64,000 nucleotides of DNA from Geomicrobium sp. JCM 19038 (GTDB taxonomy: Bacteria > Bacillota > Bacilli > Bacillales > Marinococcaceae). The translations under genes were made by a program, and so were the position numbers. Under the pieces are notes generated by a model. It made no database searches and was not told where the DNA came from. It saw only the letters and a list, made by a program, of their open reading frames with translations. This document shows positions 17,888-29,158 of the stretch, one piece after another; the first letter of the stretch is position 1; the number at the start of each line of letters is the position of its first letter. The DNA lies in assembly GCF_000698125.1 (NCBI RefSeq), contig NZ_BAXA01000002.1, positions 344,903 through 408,902 of the forward strand. The letters run 5' to 3'.

Positions 17888-19243
17888 ATGCAGGGGAAGA
17901 AAATAATCATGTTTGCCGCAGCGTTCTTGATCGCCCTAGGAAGCTGGATGACGATTCACGATTCAGCTTCCGCCTCTAGTAGTCTAGAGCAGGAGCTACA
18001 AGATCTTGAACGTGAACGCGAGCGAATTGAAGAACGTTCGAACGAAAGAAAGCAAGAGCTTGGCGGGGTTGAAGATGATTTAGAAGCAATCAATGCAGAA
18101 ATTGCTGAACTTGATCAAGAAATCGGAGAAACAACGAGCGAGATTGCTAGTCGTGAAGCAGAAATTGAAGAAATTGAAGCAGAAATTGAAGCATTAAAAG
18201 AAGAAATTAAAGAAATCGAAACTCGAATTGCTGAGCGAGATGAACTAATTAAAGATCGTGCAGCTTCAATGTATAAAAGTGGCGGCAGTTCAGTTGAATA
18301 TCTGGAAGTTATTTTAGGCGCCGAAAGTTTTGGAGATTTTATTGAACGCGTACATACGTTATCAACGATTGCAGAACAAGACCGTGAAATCTTAGAAGAG
18401 CATCAAGCGGATCACGAATTGTTAGAAGAAAAGAAAGCAAAGGTTGAGGAGAATCTAGCAGCCTTGGAAACACATTTACAAGAACTCGAAGAGTTACGTA
18501 AAGATCTTGAAGGGTCAATGGCTGTTAAAGAAAGTGTTATGTCTGATCTAAAAGAAGACGAACTCCAACTTCTTGATGAAATCAACGGATTTACGAACGA
18601 GAAGTTACTTCTTGATGATCAAGTAGCTTCTAAGCAAGCGGAGATTACGAAAGCTGAAGAAGAAGCACGTGTTGCTGCAGCGAATGCACAAGCAGAACGT
18701 GAAGCAGCTGAAGCGGCTGAGGTAGCAGAGCAAGAAGCAGTCGCATCAGCGTCAACGTCTCCTTCATCTTCATCTGAATCAAGTTCTAACTCTAGCAACA
18801 ATAACTCTTCAAATGCATCAAATCCTCCAAGCGTAGGTGATACTGGAGGCACACTTGCAACGCCTGCTACAGGTAGAATTTCTTCACAGTATGGTCCCCG
18901 TTGGGGCAGCTTCCACCACGGTATTGATATCGGCGCGGGTGGACGTTCAAATGTACCAATCGTAGCAGCGGAATCGGGATCAGTTTCATTCGCTGGTTGG
19001 ATGAACGGGTACGGAAACACGGTCATTGTTCGACACACGATTGGCGGACGTACTGTTGAGACACTCTATGCTCACCTTGATTCAATTAATGTTTCACAAG
19101 GTCAGTCTGTAAGTCGAACACAACAAATCGGAATCATGGGTAATACGGGCGCTTCTCAGGGTGCACACCTCCATTTTGAGGTTCATGAAGGAACTTGGAA
19201 TGGTAGCAAGTCGAACTCTGTTGATCCGATGAATTATCTATAA
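17888..19243 (+). CDS. Secreted coiled-coil M23 murein endopeptidase (FtsEX partner)
   Basis: 451 residues: signal peptide (ends near SASASS at residue 31), a long Glu-rich coiled coil (about 32-285), a Ser/Asn linker, then a LytM/M23 domain. The zinc motifs are HHGIDIGAG (H-x3-D) and HLHFEV (HxH), so the peptidase looks active. This is the EnvC/CwlO-like design whose coiled coil is bound by FtsX. It sits 35 bases after ftsX with an AGGAGG ribosome site. Unlike B. subtilis CwlO, the catalytic domain is M23, not NlpC/P60. Confidence 0.9.
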   Translation: MQGKKIIMFAAAFLIALGSWMTIHDSASASSSLEQELQDLERERERIEERSNERKQELGGVEDDLEAINAEIAELDQEIGETTSEIASREAEIEEIEAEIEALKEEIKEIETRIAERDELIKDRAASMYKSGGSSVEYLEVILGAESFGDFIERVHTLSTIAEQDREILEEHQADHELLEEKKAKVEENLAALETHLQELEELRKDLEGSMAVKESVMSDLKEDELQLLDEINGFTNEKLLLDDQVASKQAEITKAEEEARVAAANAQAEREAAEAAEVAEQEAVASASTSPSSSSESSSNSSNNNSSNASNPPSVGDTGGTLATPATGRISSQYGPRWGSFHHGIDIGAGGRSNVPIVAAESGSVSFAGWMNGYGNTVIVRHTIGGRTVETLYAHLDSINVSQGQSVSRTQQIGIMGNTGASQGAHLHFEVHEGTWNGSKSNSVDPMNYL

Positions 19244-19250
19244 TACAAAA

Positions 19251-19280
19251 ACACAAGTTGCTTATGCGACTTGTGTTTTC
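19251..19280 (+). terminator. Terminator after the M23 gene
   Basis: ACACAAGTTGC (19251-19261) pairs with GCGACTTGTGT (19266-19276), one G-T wobble, followed by TTTTC. Confidence 0.82.
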
Positions 19281-19481
19281 TTTAGGTATGCTCTGTGATC
19301 TCATGAACGGTGCTGTATTCTTTAATCTGATGGTTAAGATCCTTTCTTACCAAGCCAGAAAAGAGGATTGTCGCTTTCAATGATTGAGCAGAAATTCCCG
19401 TAAAAACACGTCACAGAACGTGCCCATTTACCTTTTGTACTTGCTGATGAAATGTGTTTAAATGAGAAGAAGGAATAAGCG

Positions 19482-19510
19482 TCATACGTACGACGTGCTT
19501 GTCATACAAT
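19482..19510 (+). promoter_or_regulatory. Candidate forespore (SigG-like) promoter upstream of ctpB
   Basis: TCATA (19482-19486), a 16-base spacer, then CATACAAT (19503-19510). The SigG consensus is roughly GHATR and CATNHTA, giving one mismatch per box. ctpB acts in sporulation, which makes this plausible, but such short boxes occur by chance. The rest of 19281-19555 shows no gene. Confidence 0.3.
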
Positions 19511-19555
19511 CATGAAGAGTCATTAGGTCTGGATATAAATAGAGGTGGAGCAACA

Positions 19556-21002
19556 ATGAATAGAAAAGGTGTTTGGATCGTTGTTCTTGCTGTTACAGTT
19601 TTGGCAGCGGGTGGAGGAGGCTTGTTGCTCGGTATGGGTGTAAGTAATGGAAACAATTACGAAGCACCGATTGCCGGGAATCAGCTTTCATCTAGTGAAG
19701 GTGAAGGCTGGAATAAGGTTCATGATGCGTTTCAAGTCATCTCTGAATCCTATGTTGAAGATGTTAACGAAGAAGATTTGTACGAAGGAGCTATTCGAGG
19801 AATGCTCCATGAATTAGATGATCCATATTCGGTTTATATGGACCGTGAAACAGCTGTCGAGTTTACGCAATCTCTAGGCAATGAGTTTGAAGGGATCGGC
19901 GCTGAGGTGAACATGGTAAATGGTTCGGTTACGATCGTTTCACCAATTCAAGGCTCACCAGCAGAGGAAGCAGCTGATGCCTGATGATCGGATTTTAGAA
20001 GTTGATGGCAATTCAACGGAAGGATTGTCATTAAACGAGGCGTTAATGCAAATTCGTGGTGAGAAAGGAACAACGGTTGTTCTGACAATTGGACGTCCAT
20101 CTGCAACGGATCCTTTCCAAGTTGAAATCGAGCGAGACGCAATTCCTGTTGAGACAGTACATGCGAATACGTATGAACATGAGGATCAAACAATCGGTGT
20201 GATAGATATTACATCGTTCTCAGTTGATACGGCACAAGAGTTTGAAGAAGGCTTGCATTACCTTGAGAATGAAGGGATTGACGGATTAGTCATTGATGTT
20301 CGTCAAAATCCTGGTGGATACCTAAACAGTGTTCAAGATATCGGCAGTTTACTACTGCCAAAGGGCGAAACAATTGTTCAGATTGAAGAACCAACAGGTG
20401 ATATTTCACAAACGGTTTCTACACTTGAAGATCAAAAAGACTATCCAATTGTCGGTTTAATTAACGGTGGTAGTGCTTCAGCTTCAGAGATTTTAGCTGC
20501 TGCTTTACATGAAGCTGGTGGTTATGAGCTTGTAGGTGAAACGACATTTGGTAAAGGAACGGTCCAACAATCCTATGACTTTGGGGACGGAAGTGAGATG
20601 AATTTATCGATGTTCCGTTGGTTAACATCAGCGGGGAACAACATTCATGAAGATGGGGTAGTTCCAACGATTGAAATTAGTCAACCGGATTACTTCTATT
20701 CAACTGCACTATCCATTGATGAATCGCTCGTTCTTAACGATAATAATGATCAAGTAAAGAGTGCTCAAGAGATTCTCCAAGGTCTTGGATTTGAGCCAGG
20801 ACGAACAGACGGATACTTTGATGAACAAACAGAAAATGCGGTTACGGCGTTTCAACAAATGCATGATGATCTTGATGTAACGGGTGAAGTCGATGATTCG
20901 ACGGCACAGGCACTTCACACAAGCATTGTAGAGAAGATCCGTGACCCTGAGAATGATCGTCAATTAAACCGAGCATTAGAAGTTATCCTTGAACAGCAAT
21001 AG
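19556..21002 (+). CDS. ctpB: Carboxy-terminal processing protease CtpB, S41 family (frame broken near 19972)
   Basis: A membrane-anchored serine protease. In B. subtilis CtpB cleaves SpoIVFA and helps activate SigK. Order: N-terminal anchor (residues 5-28), PDZ domain split by the break (GSPAEEA / LMPDDRILEVDGNS), S41 catalytic domain with the Ser in NGGSASASEILAAALHE and the Lys in FGKGTVQQS, and a C-terminal peptidoglycan-binding repeat (AQEILQGLGFEPGRTDGYFD). Two missing bases (GG of a Gly codon) at about 19970-19974 restore 482 residues. The ATG at 19556 follows AGGTGGAG. minJ follows, as in B. subtilis. Confidence 0.92.
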
Positions 21003-21020
21003 GTGTCTATACATTTAGGT

Positions 21021-21057
21021 AAATACATCCGTGTAACGACGGATGTATTTATTTTAT
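21021..21057 (+). terminator. Terminator after ctpB
   Basis: A perfect 12-bp stem AAATACATCCGT/ACGGATGTATTT (21021-21032, 21039-21050), then ATTTTAT. Confidence 0.85.
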
Positions 21058-21122
21058 AAGCTATTTCGAACCGTTTCCGTTATACTAGAATTAATTGATT
21101 ACGACAATAAAGGGGTCACACT

Positions 21123-22334
21123 ATGCAGACATGGCTGGTCGATGTACTGACAGGGATAGGTATGTTTTTTGTACATCCACTTACATATGTAGCGATCGTT
21201 GCAATGGCGTGGGTTGGATTTAGGCGAATGAAGCGCGAGCGCAAGATGTTTCATACGTCAATTCGACCGTGGACAGAAGAGTGGCTACACCCGTTAGTGC
21301 CTGGCGTGCTTGCAGGCATTATTGCATCCGTCGTTGTTGTACTACTTGGAATTGTATTATCAACAGAATACTTAATGATTACCGCTGTCGTTTACTTAAT
21401 TTTTCTCGTAGTTGGAGGTACACGCTTTCTCTCTCCAATCTATAGCTTATTAATGGCTTTATTGATTGATCAATGGTTGCTTGGCTACATTACTTATGAA
21501 GCGGCTTGGCTTCCAACCGGAGCTACGACAGAGCCAGCATGGGTTCTGTTGCTCGTTTTTGTACTAACAATTATTGAAGCAGTATTATTACGTGAAAGAC
21601 GCAGTAGTAGACGTTATTCACCGCTGAGAATAAAGAGTTCAAGAGGAAAGTGGATTGGCGGTCAACGCTTTGATCGGCTGTATTTAATCCCACTTTTTGT
21701 TTTTGTTCCTGGTGAGCTTGTGTCAAACGTAAACTGGTGGCCATTCTTGCCTGTGGCTGATGGGCTTTCGGTAACACTCGTACCATTTTTGTTAGGTGCT
21801 CATGCGGTGAGCTATTCCGAAAGGATCGGACATCAGCTTGCGCGGACAAGCACTCAACTCCTTTGGATTGCAGCTCTTGCTGGTGCGTCTTCGTTTGCGG
21901 TTTTTTATTACCCAACTGCACTTTTGTATGTTTTGGTCGGTTTGTTAATACTGAGAATTACTGTCCAACTTTCGAAACGATTACAAGACCGCAAAGCAAC
22001 TCCTTATTTTACGCCGCGAGCTGATGGTGTCGTTATCTTAGCTGTTCGCCCAGGTTCGCCGGCTGAGAAGATGGGGTTAATACCGGGTGAAATCGTAACG
22101 AAAGTTCACCAAGAGCCTGTGAATAGTGAGTGGAGCTTCTATCAGAAACTACAAATTAACCCGGCTTACGGGAAAGTTGAAGTCGTAGATGAGCGTGGAG
22201 AAAAACGGATTGAACAAGCGGCATTATACGACAATGAACACCATGAATTAGGCATCGTCTTTTTACGCCCAGAGATGGCTGTAGAGTGGCAGACGAAGGG
22301 GAACGAAGCAACATCAAATGAAACAAATGCGTAG
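21123..22334 (+). CDS. minJ: Cell-division topology protein MinJ
   Basis: 403 residues. About seven to eight hydrophobic membrane segments fill residues 10-300, followed by a cytoplasmic PDZ domain (VVILAVRPGSPAEKMGLIPG). MinJ bridges DivIVA and MinD and so places the division inhibitor at the poles. ATG start after AAAGGGG. Position next to ctpB matches B. subtilis yvjD/minJ. It ends with an acidic, Thr/Asn-rich tail. Confidence 0.9.
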   Translation: MQTWLVDVLTGIGMFFVHPLTYVAIVAMAWVGFRRMKRERKMFHTSIRPWTEEWLHPLVPGVLAGIIASVVVVLLGIVLSTEYLMITAVVYLIFLVVGGTRFLSPIYSLLMALLIDQWLLGYITYEAAWLPTGATTEPAWVLLLVFVLTIIEAVLLRERRSSRRYSPLRIKSSRGKWIGGQRFDRLYLIPLFVFVPGELVSNVNWWPFLPVADGLSVTLVPFLLGAHAVSYSERIGHQLARTSTQLLWIAALAGASSFAVFYYPTALLYVLVGLLILRITVQLSKRLQDRKATPYFTPRADGVVILAVRPGSPAEKMGLIPGEIVTKVHQEPVNSEWSFYQKLQINPAYGKVEVVDERGEKRIEQAALYDNEHHELGIVFLRPEMAVEWQTKGNEATSNETNA

Positions 22335-22345
22335 CAAAAGTGATT

Positions 22346-22407
22346 AGACATTCCTAAAAGAGGTATTCTAGTGATATAGAATGCCGAAAAACGGGAATGT
22401 CTTTTTG
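22346..22407 (+). terminator. Two-tier terminator hairpin after minJ
   Basis: AGACATTCC (22346-22354) pairs with GGAATGTCT (22394-22402), enclosing a second stem (GGTATTCTA with TAGAATGCC, one wobble). TTTTT follows. A branched terminator of this type is unusual but the outer stem and T-run are clear. Confidence 0.75.
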
Positions 22408-22424
22408 TGTACAGAAATAAAAAC

Positions 22425-22438
22425 CGAAAGTATGTTCG
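22425..22438 (+). promoter_or_regulatory. LexA (DinR) operator of uvrBA
   Basis: CGAAAGTATGTTCG matches the Bacillus SOS box CGAACRNRYGTTCG at 13 of 14 positions. It lies just upstream of an extended -10 box (TGATATAAT, 22453-22461), covering the -35 region, so LexA would block RNA polymerase. Confidence 0.9.
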
Positions 22439-22452
22439 CTTTTATGGAATTG

Positions 22453-22461
22453 TGATATAAT
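22453..22461 (+). promoter_or_regulatory. Extended -10 box of the uvrB promoter
   Basis: TGATATAAT, with the LexA box at the -35 position. The transcript would start near 22468 and has a short leader to the TTG start at 22504. Confidence 0.7.
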
Positions 22462-22503
22462 TTTAGTAACAAAAGATGTACGCACGGTAGGAGGAGAGCA
22501 ACG

Positions 22504-24477
22504 TTGAATCAATTTGAACTAGTATCAGCTTATGAGCCACAAGGGGACCAACCACAAGCGATTAAAGAAATTGTGAAGCAAGTGAACGAAGGGAAGAAAC
22601 ATCAAGTGTTGCTCGGTGCGACAGGTACGGGTAAGACGTTTACGATGTCGAATGTCATTAAAGAAGTTAACAAGCCAACGTTAATTATTGCTCATAATAA
22701 GACGCTGGCAGGACAGCTATACAGTGAATTTAAATCATTCTTTCCAAACAATGCTGTCGAATATTTCGTAAGTTATTATGATTACTATCAGCCAGAGGCT
22801 TATGTTCCACAGTCAGATACATTCATTGAGAAGGATGCTAGTATCAACGATGAGATTGATAAACTAAGACACTCTGCAACGAGTGCGCTTTTTGAGCGTG
22901 AAGATGTCATTATTATTGCTAGTGTATCTTGCATCTACGGCTTAGGTTCCCCAGAAGAATACCGCGATCTTGTTGTCTCACTTAGAACAGATATGGAGAA
23001 AGGTCGAGACGAACTATTAAATGATCTCGTTGATATTCAATATACGAGAAATGATATTAACTTCATACGCGGAACGTTTCGTGTACGTGGAGATGTTGTT
23101 GAGATCTTTCCTGCCTCGCGAGATGAACAATGCATTCGCGTTGAATTTTTTGGCGATGAAATTGATCGCATTACTGAAGTTGATGCACTTACGGGTGAGG
23201 TGATTGGCGAACGAAATCACGTTGCCATTTTCCCAGCATCTCACTTTGTTACTCGTGAAGAGAAGATGAAGCGTGCAATTGTCAACATTGAGAAAGAGTT
23301 GGAAGAACAACTAGAAGAATTAAATGCGAACAATAAATTGTTAGAAGCGCAACGTTTAGAACAACGTACGCGTTATGATATTGAAATGATGCATGAGATG
23401 GGTTTTTGTTCAGGAATTGAGAATTATTCAAGGCACTTAACATTCCGTGAGGCCGGTGATTCACCATACACATTGATCGACTTCTTTCCTAAAGATTTCT
23501 TATTAATTATTGATGAATCACACGTGACATTACCTCAAGTTCGAGGGATGTATAACGGTGACCAAGCACGCAAGAAAGTTCTTGTAGACCACGGTTTCCG
23601 TTTGCCATCAGCAATGGATAACCGTCCGCTTAAATTCGAAGAGTTCGAGAAGCGAGTAGCACAAGCAGTATACGTTTCTGCAACGCCTGGTCCTTATGAA
23701 GGAGAGAAGGCTCCAGAAGTAGTAGAGCAGATCATTCGACCGACGGGGTTGTTAGATCCTGAAGTAGAGGTAAGACCAATCCAAGGACAAATTGATGATT
23801 TAATTGGTGAGATTAACAAAAGATCAGAACGCTCTGAGCGGGTTCTTATTACAACGTTAACGAAGAAAATGTCTGAAGACTTAAGTGCATACTTAACGGA
23901 AGTCGGTATTAAAGTGAAGTATTTGCATTCTGACATTAAAACGTTAGAACGACTAGAGATTATCCGGCAACTTCGACTCGGGGAATTTGATTGTCTTGTT
24001 GGAATTAACTTGTTACGTGAAGGATTGGACATTCCAGAAGTATCTCTCGTCGCAATCCTAGATGCGGATAAAGAAGGGTTTCTACGAGCGGAGCGTTCAT
24101 TGATTCAAACGATGGGTCGTGCGGCACGTAACGCAAACGGGCGAGTCATTATGTACGCAGATAAGATTACAGGATCGATGCGGGTAGCGATGGATGAAAC
24201 TGAGCGACGTCGTACGATTCAAATAGAATACAACGAGAAGCATGGCATTACACCGCAGACGATTAACAAAGCGATCCCAGATACCGTACAAGCGACAGTG
24301 TCAACCGACGATCCAGCTGAAGAGAAAACGATCAAGTCACCTAAGAAGATGACGAAAGAAGAACGAATCGCCACCATTGAGAAGATCGAAAGTGATATGA
24401 AAGATGCTGCGCGTCTGTTGGACTTTGAACGAGCAGCAGAATTACGTGACGTGCTAATCGAATTAAAAGGGTCGTAG
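22504..24477 (+). CDS. uvrB: Excinuclease ABC subunit B
   Basis: 657 residues, the damage-verification helicase of nucleotide excision repair. It has Walker [11 protein letters not shown] (about residue 38), the beta-hairpin [20 protein letters not shown], the helicase motif [20 protein letters not shown] and the C-terminal UVR domain ([14 protein letters not shown]) that binds UvrC. The TTG start at 22504 follows GGAGGAG and gives the family start [16 protein letters not shown]. Its LexA box makes it SOS-induced; uvrA follows 46 bases on. Confidence 0.98.
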   Translation: MNQFELVSAYEPQGDQPQAIKEIVKQVNEGKKHQVLLGATGTGKTFTMSNVIKEVNKPTLIIAHNKTLAGQLYSEFKSFFPNNAVEYFVSYYDYYQPEAYVPQSDTFIEKDASINDEIDKLRHSATSALFEREDVIIIASVSCIYGLGSPEEYRDLVVSLRTDMEKGRDELLNDLVDIQYTRNDINFIRGTFRVRGDVVEIFPASRDEQCIRVEFFGDEIDRITEVDALTGEVIGERNHVAIFPASHFVTREEKMKRAIVNIEKELEEQLEELNANNKLLEAQRLEQRTRYDIEMMHEMGFCSGIENYSRHLTFREAGDSPYTLIDFFPKDFLLIIDESHVTLPQVRGMYNGDQARKKVLVDHGFRLPSAMDNRPLKFEEFEKRVAQAVYVSATPGPYEGEKAPEVVEQIIRPTGLLDPEVEVRPIQGQIDDLIGEINKRSERSERVLITTLTKKMSEDLSAYLTEVGIKVKYLHSDIKTLERLEIIRQLRLGEFDCLVGINLLREGLDIPEVSLVAILDADKEGFLRAERSLIQTMGRAARNANGRVIMYADKITGSMRVAMDETERRRTIQIEYNEKHGITPQTINKAIPDTVQATVSTDDPAEEKTIKSPKKMTKEERIATIEKIESDMKDAARLLDFERAAELRDVLIELKGS

Positions 24478-24523
24478 AACGATACCACAATTATTGCAGG
24501 AGTTATGAAAGGAAGACGTCGAT

Positions 24524-27388
24524 ATGGGATTAGATAACATTCGCGTGAAAGGTGCACGGTCACATAATTTAAAGAACGTTGACATTACGATTCCTAGAGA
24601 CAAGTTGGTCGTTTTTACGGGACTTTCTGGTTCTGGGAAATCGTCACTTGCTTTTGATACGATTTACGCAGAAGGGCAACGACGATATGTTGAGTCGTTA
24701 TCGGCGTATGCTCGGCAGTTTTTAGGTCAAATGGATAAACCAGATGTTGATAGTATAGAAGGGTTATCCCCGGCAATTTCAATTGATCAGAAGACGACCA
24801 GTCAAAATCCCCGATCTACCGTCGGAACGGTTACGGAGATTTATGATTACTTGCGTCTTTTATTTGCAAGAATCGGTATGCCGTATTGTCCGAACCACAA
24901 TATACCGATTACTTCCCAAAGTGTACAACAGATGATTGATCAACTGCTAGAATATCCTGAACGCACGAAAATGCAAATTCTAGCTCCAATTGTCTCTGGA
25001 CGAAAAGGTACCCATAAGAAAGTGTTTGATGATTTAAAGAAACAAGGGTACGTTCGTGTCCGAGTCGATGGAACGATTCTAGACCTCTCAGAGGAGATTG
25101 AGTTAGATAAGAATAAGAAGCACTCTATTGAGGTCGTTGTAGATCGAATTGTTATTAAGGATGGGATTGAAGCAAGATTATCAGGGTCACTTGAAACGGG
25201 CTTAGACCTTGCTGGAGGTCAAATTCTAATTGATCTAATTGATGGCGATGAAATTCGCTTCAATCAACATCATTCATGTCCACAATGTGGTTTCTCAATT
25301 GGAGAGCTAGAGCCGCGTTTGTTTTCTTTTAACAATCCGTTCGGAGCGTGCCCGACGTGTGATGGATTAGGCTCTAAATTAGAGACAGACGAAGAGTTAG
25401 TCATTCCAGACGCCTCTCTTAGCTTGCGTGAACATGCAATCTTACCTTGGAAGCCAACAAGTTCTAATTATTATCCGCAACTGTTAGAAGCGGTTTGTTC
25501 CCATTATGGTATTGACATGGATGTGCCGTTTAACGAGCTTCCGAAAGAACATGTTGAAATTTTATTTTACGGTAGCGGAAAAGATTTAATTGTTTTTCGT
25601 CACGAAAATGAATTTGGAACGGTTCGAGAGCGTACTATTTACTTTGAAGGTGTTTTACGCAACATCTCAAGACGTTATCATGAAACGTCGTCGGATTATG
25701 TTCGGGAACAAATGGAACAATACATGATTAGTAAGGCGTGTGGCACGTGTAAAGGACATCGTTTAAAGAAAGAAAGCTTATCAGTTCTCGTTGCAGGAAA
25801 GCATATTGGGCAAGTAACAGACTTACCGATCCTTGAAGCGAAGAACTATGTAACAACACTCGACCTTACCGATAAAGAAAAGCAGATTGCAAGGTTAATC
25901 ATTAATGAAATCGATGAACGTTTAGGGTTTTTAGCAAATGTAGGGCTCGGTTACTTGACGATGAGTCGAACAGCAGGAACATTATCAGGTGGGGAGGCTC
26001 AGCGAATTCGCTTAGCAACTCAAATTGGTTCTGCGCTGATGGGAGTGCTGTACATTTTAGATGAGCCGAGTATCGGCCTTCATCAACGGGATAACACACG
26101 TTTAATTAAAACGCTTGAACGGATGCGAGACCTCGGTAATACATTAATCGTCGTTGAGCACGATGAAGATACGATGTTTGCAGCAGACCATATCGTTGAT
26201 ATCGGTCCTGGTGCAGGCTTAGCTGGCGGCTATATTACGAGTGAAGGAACGCCTGATGAAATTATGGAGGATCCTGAATCATTGACGGGTCAATATTTAT
26301 CAGGGAAGCGATTCATTCCTCTTCCTAAAGAACGACGAGCGTTAACCGATCGAAAGTTGACGATTAAAGGTGCTACGGCAAACAACTTGAAAAACGTAAC
26401 CGTTGACATACCACTTGGTGTTTTTAATGCAGTCACAGGCGTCTCGGGTTCAGGAAAAAGTACGTTGATTAACGATATTCTTCGTAAAGCACTGTCCCAA
26501 AAGCTCCATCGTGCAAGGGAGAAACCAGCAAAGCACAAAGAAATTGAAGGCATTGATCAACTTGATTATGTTGTGAACATCGACCAATCCCCAATTGGTC
26601 GAACGCCAAGATCAAACCCTGCAACATACACAGGTGTGTTTGATTACATTCGTGAAGTGTATGCGATGACAAACGAAGCGAAAGTAAGAGGCTACCAAAA
26701 AGGAAGGTTTAGCTTTAACGTAAAAGGTGGACGTTGTGAAACATGTCGCGGTGACGGGATTCTAAAGATCGAAATGCATTTTCTCCCAGATGTGTATGTG
26801 CCATGTGAGGAATGCGATGGAAAACGGTACAATCGTGAGACGCTAGACATCAAATATAAAAACAAAAACATCGCTGACATTCTAGCGATGACGGTTGACG
26901 AAGCGATTGTGTTCTTTGAGAACATTCCACGCATTTACAGGAAGATAAAGACGTTACAAGATGTCGGATTAGGGTATATAAAACTAGGGCAGTCAGGAAC
27001 GACGTTATCAGGTGGAGAAGCGCAACGAGTGAAGCTTGCATCTCAACTGCACCGACGTACGAGCGGACGCTCTTTGTATATTCTTGATGAACCGACGACA
27101 GGCCTTCATGTTGATGACATTAAACGTTTGCTACAAGTGCTTCAACGCTTAGTAGATAATGGAGATACAGTTCTAGTTATTGAACACAATCTTGATGTCA
27201 TCAAAACAGTCGATCATATTGTTGACTTAGGCCCAGAAGGTGGCGATGGTGGTGGAGAAATACTCGTAACAGGCACACCAGAAGTCGTAGCTGAAACGAA
27301 AGGTTCTTACACGGGAGATTACCTAAAACCGATCTTAGAGCGCGAAAAGAAACGCATGGATGAACTAAAGGAATCTGTTAGCTCCTAA
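24524..27388 (+). CDS. uvrA: Excinuclease ABC subunit A
   Basis: 954 residues, the DNA-damage recognition ATPase. Two ABC ATPase halves, each with Walker A ([14 protein letters not shown] near residue 32; GVSGSGKST near 640) and a signature ([24 protein letters not shown]). Zinc modules [10 protein letters not shown] with CPTCDGLG, and CETCRGDG with [10 protein letters not shown]. Length is normal. Second gene of the SOS operon with uvrB. Confidence 0.98.
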   Translation: MGLDNIRVKGARSHNLKNVDITIPRDKLVVFTGLSGSGKSSLAFDTIYAEGQRRYVESLSAYARQFLGQMDKPDVDSIEGLSPAISIDQKTTSQNPRSTVGTVTEIYDYLRLLFARIGMPYCPNHNIPITSQSVQQMIDQLLEYPERTKMQILAPIVSGRKGTHKKVFDDLKKQGYVRVRVDGTILDLSEEIELDKNKKHSIEVVVDRIVIKDGIEARLSGSLETGLDLAGGQILIDLIDGDEIRFNQHHSCPQCGFSIGELEPRLFSFNNPFGACPTCDGLGSKLETDEELVIPDASLSLREHAILPWKPTSSNYYPQLLEAVCSHYGIDMDVPFNELPKEHVEILFYGSGKDLIVFRHENEFGTVRERTIYFEGVLRNISRRYHETSSDYVREQMEQYMISKACGTCKGHRLKKESLSVLVAGKHIGQVTDLPILEAKNYVTTLDLTDKEKQIARLIINEIDERLGFLANVGLGYLTMSRTAGTLSGGEAQRIRLATQIGSALMGVLYILDEPSIGLHQRDNTRLIKTLERMRDLGNTLIVVEHDEDTMFAADHIVDIGPGAGLAGGYITSEGTPDEIMEDPESLTGQYLSGKRFIPLPKERRALTDRKLTIKGATANNLKNVTVDIPLGVFNAVTGVSGSGKSTLINDILRKALSQKLHRAREKPAKHKEIEGIDQLDYVVNIDQSPIGRTPRSNPATYTGVFDYIREVYAMTNEAKVRGYQKGRFSFNVKGGRCETCRGDGILKIEMHFLPDVYVPCEECDGKRYNRETLDIKYKNKNIADILAMTVDEAIVFFENIPRIYRKIKTLQDVGLGYIKLGQSGTTLSGGEAQRVKLASQLHRRTSGRSLYILDEPTTGLHVDDIKRLLQVLQRLVDNGDTVLVIEHNLDVIKTVDHIVDLGPEGGDGGGEILVTGTPEVVAETKGSYTGDYLKPILEREKKRMDELKESVSS

Positions 27389-27467
27389 ACGCTTGAAACC
27401 TTATACCGTGGCTGTTCGTAAATAGATTGTGAGATAGCTAAATGTTAAGGAAAGCGAGGGTACCATC

Positions 27468-28616
27468 ATGGAAGAGCGTAAGATGATTCTCAAGATGATT
27501 GACGAAGGTAAAATTAGTGCTGAGGATGGAGAAAAGCTTATGCGTGCCATAAGTAATCATTCATCGAACACTGAACCGACCGTAAGCAACTCAACAACGA
27601 GAGACAAATCTCAACTTAGTACAGAAGTGAACTGGGAAGAAGGGAATCGCCGTTTTGATGAGCAATCGGACCAAAATGTAAATCAAGACGACAACAATCG
27701 TTGGAGTGAAGGGGCACGTTGGTTTTCGGATTTTGTTGAGTCAGCAGTTACGAAGATTAAAGAACTTGATCTTGATTTTAACTTTGGCAATGCGGTCGAA
27801 GTTAACCATATCTTTCAGCATACAGGCATGAGTGAAGATCTGTTTAACTTATCCCTCGAAAATGGTGCAGTCGAATTAAAGACGTGGGATGAGCCAGATG
27901 TGAAACTTGAATGCACGGCAAAAGTGTACAAAGCAAGTAACGTAGAAGAAGCTCGAAACAGCTTCTTAGAAAATACGGTCTTCGAATCCATTGACAACGA
28001 ACTTCATTTTTACACGAAGTCGAAGCGCATTAAATTGAACACGACTGTTTATTTGCCTAAGAAGAAGCTCGAAAAGGTAAAGTTATATACATTTAACGGT
28101 AAGGTGACGGTTGCTGATGCAGATACAACGTATTTGTCCATTAAATCTGTTAACGGAAGTTTAGATGTTGATTCAGTAAAAACGGAGCTTCTAGAAGCTG
28201 AAGCGTTAAACGGTACCGTACACGTTAAAGGTGGTACAATTGACCGTATCGATTTGAGGACAGCTAATGGTAGCGTAGAGTTGGATGGAAGTTATAAAGA
28301 CATTGATGCAGAAGCATTAAATGGAACGATCCATTGTCATTTTAAAGATGTGAAGTCAGGGTATGCGTCGTTAAACGCGGGTACTGGTTCAGTGAAGGTT
28401 ATTGTTCCTGATCAAGTGAGTACCAAAGCGAAGTTAAAGACGAATGTGGGAAGCTATCATTGGAAGCTCCCAAATGTTGATGTTCATGAGGAGAAGCGTG
28501 ACTTTATCCAGAAAACGTTGACACTCGTTTCAAACCCTAACTTTGAGGATCAAATTCGTATTGATGCAAGTACAAAAACGGGTTCAATCTCAATTAAAAC
28601 AGAGAGTGAAGAATAA
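27468..28616 (+). CDS. yvlB: YvlB-like DUF4097 protein
   Basis: 382 residues. The N-terminal SHOCT-like helix pair (MEERKMILKMIDEGKISAED) is followed by an acidic linker and a DUF4097 beta-helix-like domain with repeats such as LNGTVHVKGG, ANGSVELDGS and LNGTIHCHF. No signal peptide is present, so it is cytoplasmic or peripheral. B. subtilis yvlABCD belongs to the envelope-stress (SigW, liaR-linked) network; here yvlD follows, but yvlC (PspC type) is absent. The role is not firmly known. Confidence 0.85.
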   Translation: MEERKMILKMIDEGKISAEDGEKLMRAISNHSSNTEPTVSNSTTRDKSQLSTEVNWEEGNRRFDEQSDQNVNQDDNNRWSEGARWFSDFVESAVTKIKELDLDFNFGNAVEVNHIFQHTGMSEDLFNLSLENGAVELKTWDEPDVKLECTAKVYKASNVEEARNSFLENTVFESIDNELHFYTKSKRIKLNTTVYLPKKKLEKVKLYTFNGKVTVADADTTYLSIKSVNGSLDVDSVKTELLEAEALNGTVHVKGGTIDRIDLRTANGSVELDGSYKDIDAEALNGTIHCHFKDVKSGYASLNAGTGSVKVIVPDQVSTKAKLKTNVGSYHWKLPNVDVHEEKRDFIQKTLTLVSNPNFEDQIRIDASTKTGSISIKTESEE

Positions 28617-28621
28617 AGGAT

Positions 28622-28641
28622 AGAGCGGCGGGGTCCGCTCT
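28622..28641 (+). terminator. Weak hairpin between yvlB and yvlD
   Basis: AGAGCGG (28622-28628) pairs with CCGCTCT (28635-28641); the following run is interrupted (CTTCTTTTA). It may only attenuate transcription into yvlD. Confidence 0.55.
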
Positions 28642-28671
28642 CTTCTTTTATGGAAGGAGAGCCTGATCACG

Positions 28672-29025
28672 ATGCTCGGATGTTTCTTTTATATAGTAGT
28701 AAATGCAGCAGTGTTGTTAATTACAGGATTGATTTTTGATGGGTTTGAATTAAGTGGATGGGGTGCAGCGTTTATTGCTGCCATTTTACTTGGTCTTGCC
28801 AATACGCTTGTACGTCCAATTTTAGTCGTACTTACGCTCCCAGTGACGGTTTTGACATTAGGTATTTTTATCTTTATTATCAATGCCTTCTTGCTCTACT
28901 TTATCTCGTTTTTGATGGGAGATGCCTTTGTAATTGACCACTTCGGTACGGCGATTTTAGCTGCTGTCGTTATGGCGTTAATTAACGCATTGCTCAATCT
29001 AATTTCTAAACCTTTTACTTCTTAA
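28672..29025 (+). CDS. yvlD: YvlD-like small membrane protein (phage-holin family IV type)
   Basis: 117 residues, almost entirely hydrophobic with about four membrane segments. Motifs such as GLANTLVRPILVVLTLPVTV are typical of this family. The family is often annotated as holin IV-like, but in this context (after yvlB) it is the housekeeping envelope protein YvlD, not a phage gene. ATG start after GGAAGGAG. Ends at a strong terminator. Confidence 0.88.
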   Translation: MLGCFFYIVVNAAVLLITGLIFDGFELSGWGAAFIAAILLGLANTLVRPILVVLTLPVTVLTLGIFIFIINAFLLYFISFLMGDAFVIDHFGTAILAAVVMALINALLNLISKPFTS

Positions 29026-29032
29026 TTGAAAA

Positions 29033-29068
29033 GGGACCTTGGCCGAAGGATAGCCAAGGTCTCTTTTT
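29033..29068 (+). terminator. Terminator after yvlD
   Basis: GGGACCTTGGC (29033-29043) pairs with GCCAAGGTCTC (29053-29063) with one wobble, then TTTTT. Confidence 0.9.
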
Positions 29069-29158
29069 GCTGTACGTCTGACATTCATCTTGAAGTTCTT
29101 TCATGCTACAATAGATAGGATCTGCAAAAAGATAATGGATAGTTTCGGAGGTGTGACG

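Noticed and set aside
28672..29025. Phage holin
   Set aside because: Holin IV family label, but it sits after yvlB with no phage genes near; YvlD is the better call.
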